33,074 nt of DNA. Source: Clostridia bacterium (GTDB lineage Bacteria; Bacillota; Clostridia; UBA1381). The stretch lies in the NCBI GenBank assembly GCA_017443895.1, contig JAFSXU010000028.1:1-33074 (forward strand), written 5' to 3'. Position 1 is the first letter of the stretch. Each line of letters opens with the position of its first letter. Below are positions 18,172 to 26,333 of the stretch, piece by piece. The notes under the pieces are model-generated. The model worked only from the letters and a program-made list of their open reading frames with translations. It was not told the DNA's origin and made no database searches. The position numbers and the translations under genes were made by a program.

Positions 18172-18237
18172 TGTCGATAAGTTTTTTTTATTCGACAACC
18201 GTATTTGACATAAAAATAAGTAGAACGGTGGTATACT
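18172..18237 (+). promoter_or_regulatory. spoIIE promoter with Spo0A boxes and 21-bp spacing
   Basis: TTCGACA at 18191-18197 is a perfect inverse of the Spo0A box core TGTCGAA; TGTCGAT at 18172-18178 is a near match. TTGACA (18205-18210) and TATACT (18232-18237) are -35 and -10 like but 21 bases apart. In B. subtilis the spoIIE promoter is known to use sigma-A with such wide spacing and to need Spo0A~P. The match in layout supports the same control here; it has not been tested. Confidence 0.65.
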
Positions 18238-18276
18238 CTATCTGTTAGAGTAAAAACATGGGAGGGATAACAGATT

Positions 18277-20571
18277 ATGGCAAGTCCGGCACTTAATATG
18301 AACAAACAACAAAGTGTAGCACTTCGTGCGCCAAACCGTTTTGATACATTGCCGATAGCATTACTGTTTATAATATCAAGAGCATCAATTTTAGGAGTAT
18401 TTCCGTTTTCAATAGCGTTTTTTGCCGCAACGACTGATAAAGCGATAGCGTATTTGGCACTTACGGTTATTAGTGCAGGGCTGTTCTTATCGGGCGCAAA
18501 AATTCTTGTGGTAAAGTACATAATAGCATTTTTACTGTATTGGATATATGATAAGCTAAAAACTAAGAATAATACAGTATATGATGCTACAGCCTGCGGT
18601 ATGTCGCTATGTGTCGGCGGAATATTTATGATTGCCGCAGACGGAGGAAGTATATACAGTATTCTTATGCTTATAGCCGAGGGGCTTATATCTTCAATTT
18701 CGTATCTGGTATTTAAAAAGACAGATATGCTTGTAAAAACACGCAAAAAGCGTGAACAAGCCACAAAAGACGAACTTATAAGCGTTGTTATAACCATAAG
18801 CATTGTGATAACGGGATTTTGGGGATTACAATTTCGCGGTATTACACTTTGCAATATTTTATCCATTTACGCAGTTATGGTTATAAGCTATTTATCAAAT
18901 CTTTCCGTAGCGGGCTCGGGCGGACTTTGCATTGGATTTATTACCGCAATGGGGTCGGATACGGCGATACTGAATATGGGAATGCTTGGAATGTGTGCGA
19001 TGTTTTCAAATATGCTAAAGTCTATCGGCAAGCTGGGCGCTTTGATAGGTATGATAGGCGGAGTAGGAGTTATTACACTATATTCGGGCGGTCAAATGGA
19101 TATGCCGATAAATATATATGAGGCGCTTATAGGCGCAGCTTTGTTTATTGCCACTCCGCCCAAGATGTATAGCAGATTATCGGCATATTTTACAAATTCC
19201 CTGACAATTGAGAGTATACAGCTTGATACAAGAGTCCGTGATTATCTGGCGCTGAAGATGATAAAAATTTCCAATTCGTTTTTGAGCCTTAACTCGTGCT
19301 TTGAAGAAACTGCGCAAAAGCGCTTAAACCTTTACAGCCGCGAGGCAGGCGCAATATTTGATGATGTATGTGAGCGTGTATGCTCAAATTGCAATATGGC
19401 AAACAAGTGCTGGAAATCCGAGTTTTCCCAGACTTATAAGCTGGTATCAAATCTTTTGTCAACTATTGAAAACGAGGGTGTGCTCTTGGAGCCTACGGAA
19501 GAATTTAATAAGCATTGTCAAAGAGCTAACGAGTTTATATCGGAGTTTAACCATGTGTATGAGCTGTATAAACAGGAGCTTGTGCATCAAGGCGAGGCGA
19601 TAAGCAATAAGGAGCTGATTAACAGCCAGTATAAAGAAATTGCCACGCTTTTGGACAGGACCTCGAAAATGATAAGCGACGGATTTACATTCAGGGAGGA
19701 TTTGGAAGAGGCGGCGGTGAGCTTTTTAGATGCACACGGCATAGGAGTATTTGAGATAAGCGTTGTCGAAGGGGTAGAGGGACAGCTTGAAATTTATGCA
19801 GGCTTAAATATAGGTACGGATATAAAAAAATGCGAGTCGGCGTTTGGTCAGGTTTGCTCTGTGCCCATAGGCTATGTAGGAACGGAGGCTAACGGGATAA
19901 TGAAATTTGCATCAAAGCCACGCTATAGCGTTGACTTTGCCACACGACAGCGCTGTAAGGACCACGGCAAAGTGTGCGGGGACAGTATAAAAGCCTTCAA
20001 GACAGAGGACTGCAGAATGTATTTCCTGATCTCTGACGGTATGGGGAGCGGTAAAAAGGCGTCGTCTGAGAGTAAGATAACGCTTACGCTTTTACAGGAG
20101 TTTTTGACGGCAGGCTTTGATGTAAAAACTTCAATAGAAATGATAAACTCAACGCTTTGCCTAAAGCTTGACAATGAGTGCTTTGCAACGGTTGACCTTA
20201 TGATGCTTGACCTTATGACGGGATTTTGCGAGTTTTATAAAATCGGTGCGGCGCAGAGCTTTATATATTCGCAGGGCAGGGTGGACACGATATTTTCCGC
20301 ATCAATTCCTGTGGGAATGTTAAAGAGCATAAAGGTAAGCGGACAAAGACGGCGCATATATGACGGCGATACGGTTATTATGATATCCGACGGAGTTTCC
20401 GAGGCAGGATATACAAGTGTCAGGACCGAGTGGATAAAGAACGAAATAACAAATATTTGCGATAATATGGACGATATGGCAGATAATGTTATACATAAGG
20501 CAATAAAGAAAAGCCATGATACGGTAATTGATGATATGAGTGTAATTGCGATACGGTTGATTGAAAATTAA
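18277..20571 (+). CDS. spoIIE: Stage II sporulation protein E (PP2C-type phosphatase)
   Basis: A 764-residue protein with the SpoIIE layout: about ten hydrophobic N-terminal segments (residues about 25-310), a central regulatory region with Cys-rich CERVCSNCNMANKCW, and a C-terminal PPM/PP2C serine phosphatase domain (about 550-764). Metal-binding motifs are FLISDGMGSGKKAS (Asp587), MISDGVSEAG (Asp705) and IDDMSVIAIRL near the end. SpoIIE sits at the polar septum and dephosphorylates SpoIIAA, which releases SigF in the forespore; all three partners are encoded at 31247-32744. GGGAGGG precedes ATG 18277. Length is slightly below the about 800 of clostridial and Bacillus homologs. Confidence 0.96.
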   Translation: MASPALNMNKQQSVALRAPNRFDTLPIALLFIISRASILGVFPFSIAFFAATTDKAIAYLALTVISAGLFLSGAKILVVKYIIAFLLYWIYDKLKTKNNTVYDATACGMSLCVGGIFMIAADGGSIYSILMLIAEGLISSISYLVFKKTDMLVKTRKKREQATKDELISVVITISIVITGFWGLQFRGITLCNILSIYAVMVISYLSNLSVAGSGGLCIGFITAMGSDTAILNMGMLGMCAMFSNMLKSIGKLGALIGMIGGVGVITLYSGGQMDMPINIYEALIGAALFIATPPKMYSRLSAYFTNSLTIESIQLDTRVRDYLALKMIKISNSFLSLNSCFEETAQKRLNLYSREAGAIFDDVCERVCSNCNMANKCWKSEFSQTYKLVSNLLSTIENEGVLLEPTEEFNKHCQRANEFISEFNHVYELYKQELVHQGEAISNKELINSQYKEIATLLDRTSKMISDGFTFREDLEEAAVSFLDAHGIGVFEISVVEGVEGQLEIYAGLNIGTDIKKCESAFGQVCSVPIGYVGTEANGIMKFASKPRYSVDFATRQRCKDHGKVCGDSIKAFKTEDCRMYFLISDGMGSGKKASSESKITLTLLQEFLTAGFDVKTSIEMINSTLCLKLDNECFATVDLMMLDLMTGFCEFYKIGAAQSFIYSQGRVDTIFSASIPVGMLKSIKVSGQRRRIYDGDTVIMISDGVSEAGYTSVRTEWIKNEITNICDNMDDMADNVIHKAIKKSHDTVIDDMSVIAIRLIEN

Positions 20572-20661
20572 AAAAATCCTGATAAAATCAAAAACTTTTA
20601 CACATACTATAAATGATGTAAAAGCATCGTACTATTTACTAAATGTCAGGAGGACAAAACT

Positions 20662-20838
20662 ATGCAAGATCATAAGTGCAATAAGAACGAGAAAATCAGA
20701 TGTACCGTTTCACAGTGTTCACATCATTGCGGAAGAGAGGACTTTTGCTCATTACCGTCAATCCAAGTGGGAACACATGAGGTAAACCCTACAATGCCTG
20801 AATGTACGGATTGTAATTCGTTTGAGTTAAGATCATAA
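20662..20838 (+). CDS. DUF1540 small cysteine-rich protein
   Basis: A 58-residue protein: MQDHKCNKNEKIRCTVSQCS, HHCGREDFCSLPSIQVGTHE, then PECTDCNSFE. The pattern C-x4-C-x3-C-x4-C with I-x-V-G and T-D-C-x-x-F near the end is the DUF1540 domain, a putative metal-binding fold common in Clostridia, sometimes in two copies. One copy is present here. Function is unknown. AGGAGG at 20648-20653 is ideally spaced from ATG 20662, and an intrinsic terminator follows the stop. A longer frame starting at 20561 overlaps it, lacks a ribosome site and has no recognisable content, so I prefer this one. Confidence 0.85.
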   Translation: MQDHKCNKNEKIRCTVSQCSHHCGREDFCSLPSIQVGTHEVNPTMPECTDCNSFELRS

Positions 20839-20842
20839 GCGG

Positions 20843-20872
20843 AAAATGCCCCGAATTTCGGGGCATTTTTGA
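20843..20872 (+). terminator. Intrinsic terminator after the DUF1540 gene
   Basis: A perfect 11-bp stem (AAAATGCCCCG, 20843-20853, with 20859-20869) around a 5-base loop, followed by T residues. It starts 5 bases after the stop codon. Confidence 0.9.
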
Positions 20873-20913
20873 TGTTTTGGCAAAAATTTAAACATATTTT
20901 AGCTAATTGTGTA

Positions 20914-20942
20914 TTGATTATTAACTATTGCTTTGGTATAAT
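20914..20942 (+). promoter_or_regulatory. Promoter of the zinc-ribbon membrane protein
   Basis: TTGATT (20914-20919) and TATAAT (20937-20942) are spaced by 17 bases, 38 bases before ATG 20980. This is a good sigma-A-type site. Confidence 0.6.
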
Positions 20943-20979
20943 ATATGTGAATATTTGTATAAAATTTGAGGTTTGATTT

Positions 20980-22302
20980 ATGAAATGCAAAAAATGCGGA
21001 CAAGTCTTAGGTGAAAATGATCTTGTTTGCCCTGAGTGCGGAACAAAGACAGAACGGGTTGTTGACAGTATAAATGATTTGTTTGCCACTGATGAGCAAA
21101 AAGAAGAAAAGCCAAAGCGTAACTCAAGAAAAAGATATAACGGTGTTTTTGCCATGGCAGGTGCTGTAGCTGTTATAGCATTTGTTGTGGTGCTCTTGGT
21201 GGCAGGTGATGCGGGCAAGCTTCGCCGAGCGAGGCTCTTTGCATATTTTAAAAATTATGAAATGGCGAGTAGGATTGCTGATACCTGTAAGCGTGAGGAT
21301 AATCAATCATATAAGGACTACTATATCTATCTGTCCTATGCCGATAGGCTCCTTGAAGAAGATAATTTGGCAAAGTATGAAGATATTATAACTAAAATGG
21401 TGGACTATGACGATGAGATTGACTATAGCTCGCTGTTTGTCGGCGACAGGGAAAAGTATGCAAAGATTTCAAAAGCAATAAAATTGCGAGACGGATATGA
21501 TATGGAGATGCTCAGGCAAGGAATTTTAATTCCCGGTCTTTTGGAAGCTCAGATAAAAGATTTTAAAGGCGGCTCAACTTTTAACCTCGCTGAAATGAAG
21601 ACTAAGGCGCAGAATTGGAAGGACAATTTTGAAAAAGCAAATAAGCTTTATGGCGATATAATGAGTACAGAGCTTCCGAGTTATGTGAATGTATTGCAGG
21701 AAATCGAAAAAATGATTTCAAATCTGAACGACTACCGTAGTGACGACCATTCAAATATATATTTTACAAAATACAATTCAACATATAAAAATCCGTATAC
21801 AAAACAGGATGTGGAAACTCTTACCGAAAATGTTCAGCGTCAGGCGGACTATAACTGTTCAAAAAGTATTTGCTGGGCACTGTATAATACGGAGCGCGGT
21901 GTAAAAATACCACAGATTTCAGAGTATAAAAAGGCTACAAAAAATCCGATTGGGGAGGAACAAGTGACATCGGAGCCTACTGCTGAGCCGGTTGAACAAA
22001 TAGAGGGTTATTATGTCGGCTTTGACAATATTCCTGATTTCGGTTACTATTTTGGAATGGATCCGACATCAAAAAAAGATTTTGACTATTACTATTCATA
22101 TGCGGATAATGACGATGTTAATGTTTATGATGCTTTGTCAAAGTATGAACAGGCTATGCATAACGAGTCGTTTAGTATGGATAATATGACAAATTCAAAC
22201 GGTATAACAACCTATGAGTATAAAAATGATAAATATGGTGTAGCTGTGGTACATTATACCGAATCAAAGCATGTGGATGTACACATTAAAAATGTAAGGT
22301 AA
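20980..22302 (+). CDS. Zinc-ribbon, single-TM membrane protein of unknown function
   Basis: A 440-residue protein. Residues 1-24 are a zinc ribbon (CKKCGQVLGENDLVCPECGT, two C-x2-C knuckles). A linker with charged residues follows, then one TM helix at about 48-69 (FAMAGAVAVIAFVVVLLVAG). The rest, about 370 residues, would lie outside the membrane: a helical part with many Y/D/K residues resembling TPR-like repeats, then a Thr/Glu/Pro linker (TSEPTAEPVEQ) and an aromatic-rich end (FDYYYSYADNDDVNVYDALS). I do not recognise a family beyond the zinc-ribbon/TM type common in Firmicutes. The ribosome site is weak (TGAGG about 10 bases upstream). It has its own promoter and terminator. Confidence 0.75.
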   Translation: MKCKKCGQVLGENDLVCPECGTKTERVVDSINDLFATDEQKEEKPKRNSRKRYNGVFAMAGAVAVIAFVVVLLVAGDAGKLRRARLFAYFKNYEMASRIADTCKREDNQSYKDYYIYLSYADRLLEEDNLAKYEDIITKMVDYDDEIDYSSLFVGDREKYAKISKAIKLRDGYDMEMLRQGILIPGLLEAQIKDFKGGSTFNLAEMKTKAQNWKDNFEKANKLYGDIMSTELPSYVNVLQEIEKMISNLNDYRSDDHSNIYFTKYNSTYKNPYTKQDVETLTENVQRQADYNCSKSICWALYNTERGVKIPQISEYKKATKNPIGEEQVTSEPTAEPVEQIEGYYVGFDNIPDFGYYFGMDPTSKKDFDYYYSYADNDDVNVYDALSKYEQAMHNESFSMDNMTNSNGITTYEYKNDKYGVAVVHYTESKHVDVHIKNVR

Positions 22303-22309
22303 ATAATAA

Positions 22310-22350
22310 ACGGGGCTGTTGCATAAAAAATGTAACAGTCCCGTTGTTTT
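22310..22350 (+). terminator. Intrinsic terminator after the zinc-ribbon gene
   Basis: Arms 22310-22323 and 22331-22344 form a 14-bp stem with two G-U pairs around a 7-base loop, followed by TGTTTTG. It begins 8 bases after the stop. Confidence 0.85.
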
Positions 22351-22368
22351 GTTGTTTGATGTAAATAT

Positions 22369-22524
22369 AAATTTGGGTTTAGCGGTGTAAATGGGGTTGA
22401 GATTGTAGGGCAGGGGCTTGCTCCTGCCGTTTTTTTGCGGTATCGGGGACGCGGTTGGAGCAAGCCCCAACCCTACGACCATACCAATTTACGATTTTTT
22501 AAATGGTACGCTAAACCAAAATTT
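22369..22524. repeat. MITE-like intergenic repeat, about 156 bp
   Basis: Terminal arms AAATTTGGGTTTAGCG (22369-22384) and CGCTAAACCAAAATTT (22509-22524) are nearly perfect inverted repeats. Inside, 22405-22424 (GTAGGGCAGGGGCTTGCTCC) pairs with 22457-22476 at 18 of 20 positions. The G/C-rich core stands out from the A/T-rich surroundings. Its form fits the small palindromic elements that occur in many copies in clostridial genomes. No coding capacity. Confidence 0.7.
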
Positions 22525-22541
22525 AAGCAACAGTTCTAAAC

Positions 22542-24053
22542 TTACGGAAGCTCGATTTTTTCAAGATCCTTTGCAGGAATTTTCGTTGTTGAATCACCGA
22601 CAAATTTCTTAACTGCCTGCTGTGCCTTTGCAATAGGAATAATCGTACCTGCCCCTGCAACACATCCGCCGGGACATGCCATACCTTCTATCAGGCAGCC
22701 GTTCTTTTTGCCGACCTTTGCAAGCATGAGCATTTTTTGGCACTCTGCGAGTCCTTCTACATGTTCAATATCCAATTCAACATCGGGGTAGTATTCATTT
22801 ACACATTGCTCAATAGCACCTGCAACACCGCCTGCTACTGCATATCCACGACCTGCGCCTGTTGCGTCGTGTACGGGAGCTTCCTTATCATATACGCTGA
22901 AGTCAATTCCTTTTGCGTCAAACATTGCGCTAAGCTCCTCAAAGGTAATTACAAAGTCAACATCACTTCTTACCGTTCTTCGCATTGCCTCAAGCTTCTT
23001 TGCCGCACACGGACCTATAAATACAACTCTTGCGTCAGGCCGTTTTTGTTTTATTGTTCTGGCTGTTGCGACCATAGGCGTAAGCGCACTTGAAACAGTA
23101 TCGGCAACATCTTTGAGAGTCCGCTTTGCAATCATTGACCAAGACGGACAGCACGAGGTTAATAAAAATGGTAATTTACCTGTTTTAACCTCCGAAACAT
23201 AATGGTGCGCCTCTGTTATTGCGCCGATATCCGCACCCAAAGCTACCTCGTATACTTCTTTAAACCCAAGATCCAATAAAGCGGACTTTATCTTCCAAAG
23301 CCTTACATCTGCGCCGAACTGACCGACTATAGCAGGTGCAACCTCCGCAACTACTTCATCGCCTGCCTTAATTGCACGGATAAGCTGGAATATTTGCGAT
23401 TTGTCCGCAATTGCGCCAAACGGACAGCTTACCATACACTGACCGCAGGAGACGCATTTATCGGGATCGATATGCGCTCTGCCCATTGAATCTGACGATA
23501 TAGCGTTTATACCGCAAGCCTTTGCGCAGGGACGCACTTTTTTTGCTATTGCATCGTATGGACAAATAGCCTTGCATTTACCGCATGAAATACATTTATC
23601 ACGGTCTATGTACGATTTTCCTTTTACGATTGAAATTGCACCCTTAGGACAGACCTTTGTACAGGGGTGAGCGACACAGCCACGGCACATATCCGAAACC
23701 TCGTATACATTATGTTCGCACATATCGCAAGCCGATGGGATAACCTGCATAAGCGGCGGTTCATAGTACTTGTCTGAAATATTGCTCTCACGAAGCCCGG
23801 ATGTTACATGGACAGGCTTGTCCTCGGGTCTTAGTGAAAGTCCCATTGCCAGTCTTACACGCTCTGCGGCGATTGCACGCTCACGGTAAATACTCTCACG
23901 GAAACGGGGTTGATCGCCGGGAGTGATTTTGTAAGGTATCGCCTCAATTTTATCGTTTATGCTTGCATCTCCGCTTGATTCAAATGCAACCTTTGCTACT
24001 TCTTTTAAAATCTGGTGTCTGATATGAGTTATGTCTGTTTCTATACCGCGCAT
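22542..24053 (-). CDS. [FeFe] hydrogenase catalytic subunit, group-B-like
   Basis: A 503-residue protein. The N-terminal 105 residues are family-specific, then come Cys-rich CDMCEHNVYEVSDMCRGCVA and ferredoxin-type clusters at about 131-210 (CISCGKCKAICP, CVSCGQCMVSCP). The H-cluster domain has L1 TSCCPSW (299-305), L2 GPCAAKKLE (347-355) and L3 EGMACPGGC (456-464). L1 reads TSCCPxW, as is usual. L2 begins G-P-C rather than M-P-C. The enzyme interconverts protons and H2 with ferredoxin-type partners in the cytosol. No NADH-binding partner gene is adjacent, so a monomeric, ferredoxin-linked role is likely. It is a single gene, divergent from cca. Confidence 0.9.
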   Translation of the reverse strand: MRGIETDITHIRHQILKEVAKVAFESSGDASINDKIEAIPYKITPGDQPRFRESIYRERAIAAERVRLAMGLSLRPEDKPVHVTSGLRESNISDKYYEPPLMQVIPSACDMCEHNVYEVSDMCRGCVAHPCTKVCPKGAISIVKGKSYIDRDKCISCGKCKAICPYDAIAKKVRPCAKACGINAISSDSMGRAHIDPDKCVSCGQCMVSCPFGAIADKSQIFQLIRAIKAGDEVVAEVAPAIVGQFGADVRLWKIKSALLDLGFKEVYEVALGADIGAITEAHHYVSEVKTGKLPFLLTSCCPSWSMIAKRTLKDVADTVSSALTPMVATARTIKQKRPDARVVFIGPCAAKKLEAMRRTVRSDVDFVITFEELSAMFDAKGIDFSVYDKEAPVHDATGAGRGYAVAGGVAGAIEQCVNEYYPDVELDIEHVEGLAECQKMLMLAKVGKKNGCLIEGMACPGGCVAGAGTIIPIAKAQQAVKKFVGDSTTKIPAKDLEKIELP

Positions 24054-24166
24054 ATTAGTCTCCTTTATAGTGATTTATTATACTTATGCCATAATTATAC
24101 ATCATCAATTATTAAAAGTCAACAAAATAAATGCATTATCGTGCGCGTTTATTATGCAATTTTATG

Positions 24167-24196
24167 TTGACATGTGGGATTAAAAGGGGTTATAAT
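24167..24196 (+). promoter_or_regulatory. Sigma-A promoter of cca
   Basis: TTGACA (24167-24172) and TATAAT (24191-24196), both perfect consensus, are 18 bases apart and 42 bases before ATG 24238. Confidence 0.75.
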
Positions 24197-24237
24197 CTAA
24201 TAAATAGATAAAATTTTTTGAAAGGGGTGGAGATGAT

Positions 24238-25575
24238 ATGCAATTTGATTTGCCTGAGGACATAGTAAAAATACTCGGAATTTTGGAACACAGTGGCTAT
24301 GAATCGTATGTTGCAGGCGGAGCGGTAAGGGATATGCTCATGGGTAGAATACCGCATGATTATGATATTGCAACTTCTGCGCGTCCCGAGCAGATAAAAA
24401 AACTCTTTTCAAAAACTATTGATACAGGTATAAAGCATGGTACGGTAACGGTTGTATATAATAAAACGGGCTATGAAATAACAGCCTTTAGAAGGGACGG
24501 CAAATATAATGATGGCAGACACCCTGAAAAGGTCGAGTATGTAACCGATGTCAGAAGTGATGTAAAACGCCGTGATTTTACAATGAATGCAATTATGTTC
24601 TCGCCAAAGCGTGGCATAGTTGATTTATTTGGCGGCAGGGGCGATATATCAAATAAAATCATACGCTGTGTCGGAAATCCCGAAAACAGATTTCGTGAGG
24701 ACGCTCTTAGGATGTTAAGAGCTGTCCGTTTTTGTGCGCAATTGGGATTTAGGATTGATTTCAGGGTTGAAAAGGCTATAAAAAAATGTGCGGCGCTTAT
24801 AAAAAAGGTCAGCAATGAAAGAATTTTAGAGGAGCTTAACAAAATACTGCTATCCGATAACCCCGATTATATCCGTAAACTGCATGAGTATAATTTGCTA
24901 AAATACATTATTCCACAGCTTGATGTATGCTTTGGCGAACCGCAGAGGAATAAATATCATATATACGATGTCGGCGAGCATATTATGCACGCTGTAAAAT
25001 ATACGCCAAATGACTATATAATCAGGTGGGCGACACTTATGCACGATATTGGAAAGCCGTGCTGTTCAAGTACCGACCAAAACGGTATAATCCATTTTTA
25101 CGGCCACCATAGAGAAAGTAAAAGGATAGCCATAGATGTTTTGCATAGACTGAGAATGGATAATGACAGTATAAAAAGTATAAGTATTTTGGTTGATAAC
25201 CATGATGTAAGGGTTGACCAAACCCGGCAGGCGGTAAAGCGTACAATGGCAAGAACGGGCGCAGAGCTGTTTGAAAAACTTATGGAGATACAAAAAGCCG
25301 ATAATAAGGCAAAAAATCCTGTGTATTATCCCGAAAAGGAAAAGCGGATAAATGCCGTATATGAGATATACAGGCAAATTCTTGCCGAGGATCAGCCCTA
25401 TCTTGTTTCGCACCTTGTTGTAAACGGAACGGATTTGATAAAGATAGGCTATAGACCGGGGCGTGAAATAGGTGATGTCTTGAAAAAACTAACCGACGAG
25501 GTAATTATAAATCCAAAACTGAATAACCGTGAATATCTTTTAAGACGGGCAAAGGAAATGCGTGGCAGAAAATAA
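24238..25575 (+). CDS. cca: CCA-adding enzyme (tRNA nucleotidyltransferase) with HD domain
   Basis: A 445-residue class II CCA enzyme. The head carries YVAGGAVRDMLMG and the catalytic DYDIAT (D-x-D), then TVVYNKTGYEITAFRRDGKY and RRDFTMNAIMF. The neck has ENRFREDALRMLRAVRFCAQ, followed by an HD domain with WATLMHDIGKPCC. The enzyme repairs or adds the 3' CCA of tRNAs using CTP and ATP. A C-terminal HD domain is common in Firmicutes homologs and may give phosphohydrolase activity. A strong ribosome site (GAAAGGGGTGG) precedes ATG 24238. The next gene begins 41 bases downstream, so co-transcription with the first regulator pair is possible. Confidence 0.94.
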   Translation: MQFDLPEDIVKILGILEHSGYESYVAGGAVRDMLMGRIPHDYDIATSARPEQIKKLFSKTIDTGIKHGTVTVVYNKTGYEITAFRRDGKYNDGRHPEKVEYVTDVRSDVKRRDFTMNAIMFSPKRGIVDLFGGRGDISNKIIRCVGNPENRFREDALRMLRAVRFCAQLGFRIDFRVEKAIKKCAALIKKVSNERILEELNKILLSDNPDYIRKLHEYNLLKYIIPQLDVCFGEPQRNKYHIYDVGEHIMHAVKYTPNDYIIRWATLMHDIGKPCCSSTDQNGIIHFYGHHRESKRIAIDVLHRLRMDNDSIKSISILVDNHDVRVDQTRQAVKRTMARTGAELFEKLMEIQKADNKAKNPVYYPEKEKRINAVYEIYRQILAEDQPYLVSHLVVNGTDLIKIGYRPGREIGDVLKKLTDEVIINPKLNNREYLLRRAKEMRGRK

Positions 25576-25616
25576 GGATGGGGAATACCTCATCCTTTTG
25601 CACAGGAGATAAAACC

Positions 25617-26333
25617 ATGGACTTAAAAATAGCGATATGTGATGATGATTTATATGATTTAAACAGTGAATATGAGATAATAAGCAAAGTTTTAAAAGAG
25701 GAAAGCATTGATAACAGCATTGATTTGTACACATCTTCGGATAAATTTCTTGAATCAAATAAGCATTACAATCTTGTATTTCTTGATATTGAAATGAATG
25801 GGCAAAACGGTATAGAGTTAGCAGAAAATATAAGAAAGCTTGATAATAAATGCTTTGTTTTCTTTGTTACCAATCACGAGGCATATCTTGATGATGCCTT
25901 TAATCAGCATGCGTTCAGATTTTGGCTAAAACCCCTACAGCACCATAAGCTTGTATATGGTATTAAATCCGTTATAAAAGAGCTTGAAGAGTCAGAGCAG
26001 TATATTATTGTTCATAATAATACTAAAGATATTAAGATTTATGTCCGGAATATTATTTACATATACGCATACGGTAACAAGGTACATATTGTAACCACAA
26101 AAGGCGAGATTGAAACATCTAACTTGTATCGTGATGTATACGGTAAGCTGAAAAAATATAATTTCTTTTGCGAATCACAGCGAGCATACTGTATAAACTT
26201 CAGATATGTAAAAAATTATAATAAAGACAGAGTGTATTGCGGAAATAAAGATAAAACATACGAGGTTTATATTTCAAGGCGGAAATATAATAATTTCAAT
26301 AAATCATTTCTTGAGTGGGTAGGTGGAAAATAA
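25617..26333 (+). CDS. LytTR-family response regulator (AgrA/VirR type), first copy
   Basis: A 238-residue protein with an N-terminal receiver domain (IAICDDD; phospho-accepting Asp57 in VFLDIEMNGQNGIELA; FWLKPL with Lys of the K-P motif) and a C-terminal LytTR DNA-binding domain (IIYIYAYGNKVHIVTTKGEI, FFCESQRAYCINFRYVKNYN). ATG 25617 is preferred over an upstream in-frame start because CAGGAGAT is properly spaced, and the same context precedes the second regulator. Its TAA overlaps the kinase ATG (TAATG). It presumably binds direct repeats upstream of target genes in response to its kinase. Confidence 0.93.
   Translation: MDLKIAICDDDLYDLNSEYEIISKVLKEESIDNSIDLYTSSDKFLESNKHYNLVFLDIEMNGQNGIELAENIRKLDNKCFVFFVTNHEAYLDDAFNQHAFRFWLKPLQHHKLVYGIKSVIKELEESEQYIIVHNNTKDIKIYVRNIIYIYAYGNKVHIVTTKGEIETSNLYRDVYGKLKKYNFFCESQRAYCINFRYVKNYNKDRVYCGNKDKTYEVYISRRKYNNFNKSFLEWVGGK

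Noticed and set aside
18117-18866. Extension of the phosphodiesterase gene to a 407-residue protein
   Set aside because: The extra part is antisense to spoIIE, has no family resemblance, and a good start with ribosome site exists at 18116.
20561-20785. 74-residue frame overlapping the end of spoIIE
   Set aside because: No ribosome site, no recognisable content, and it conflicts with the well-supported DUF1540 gene in another frame.
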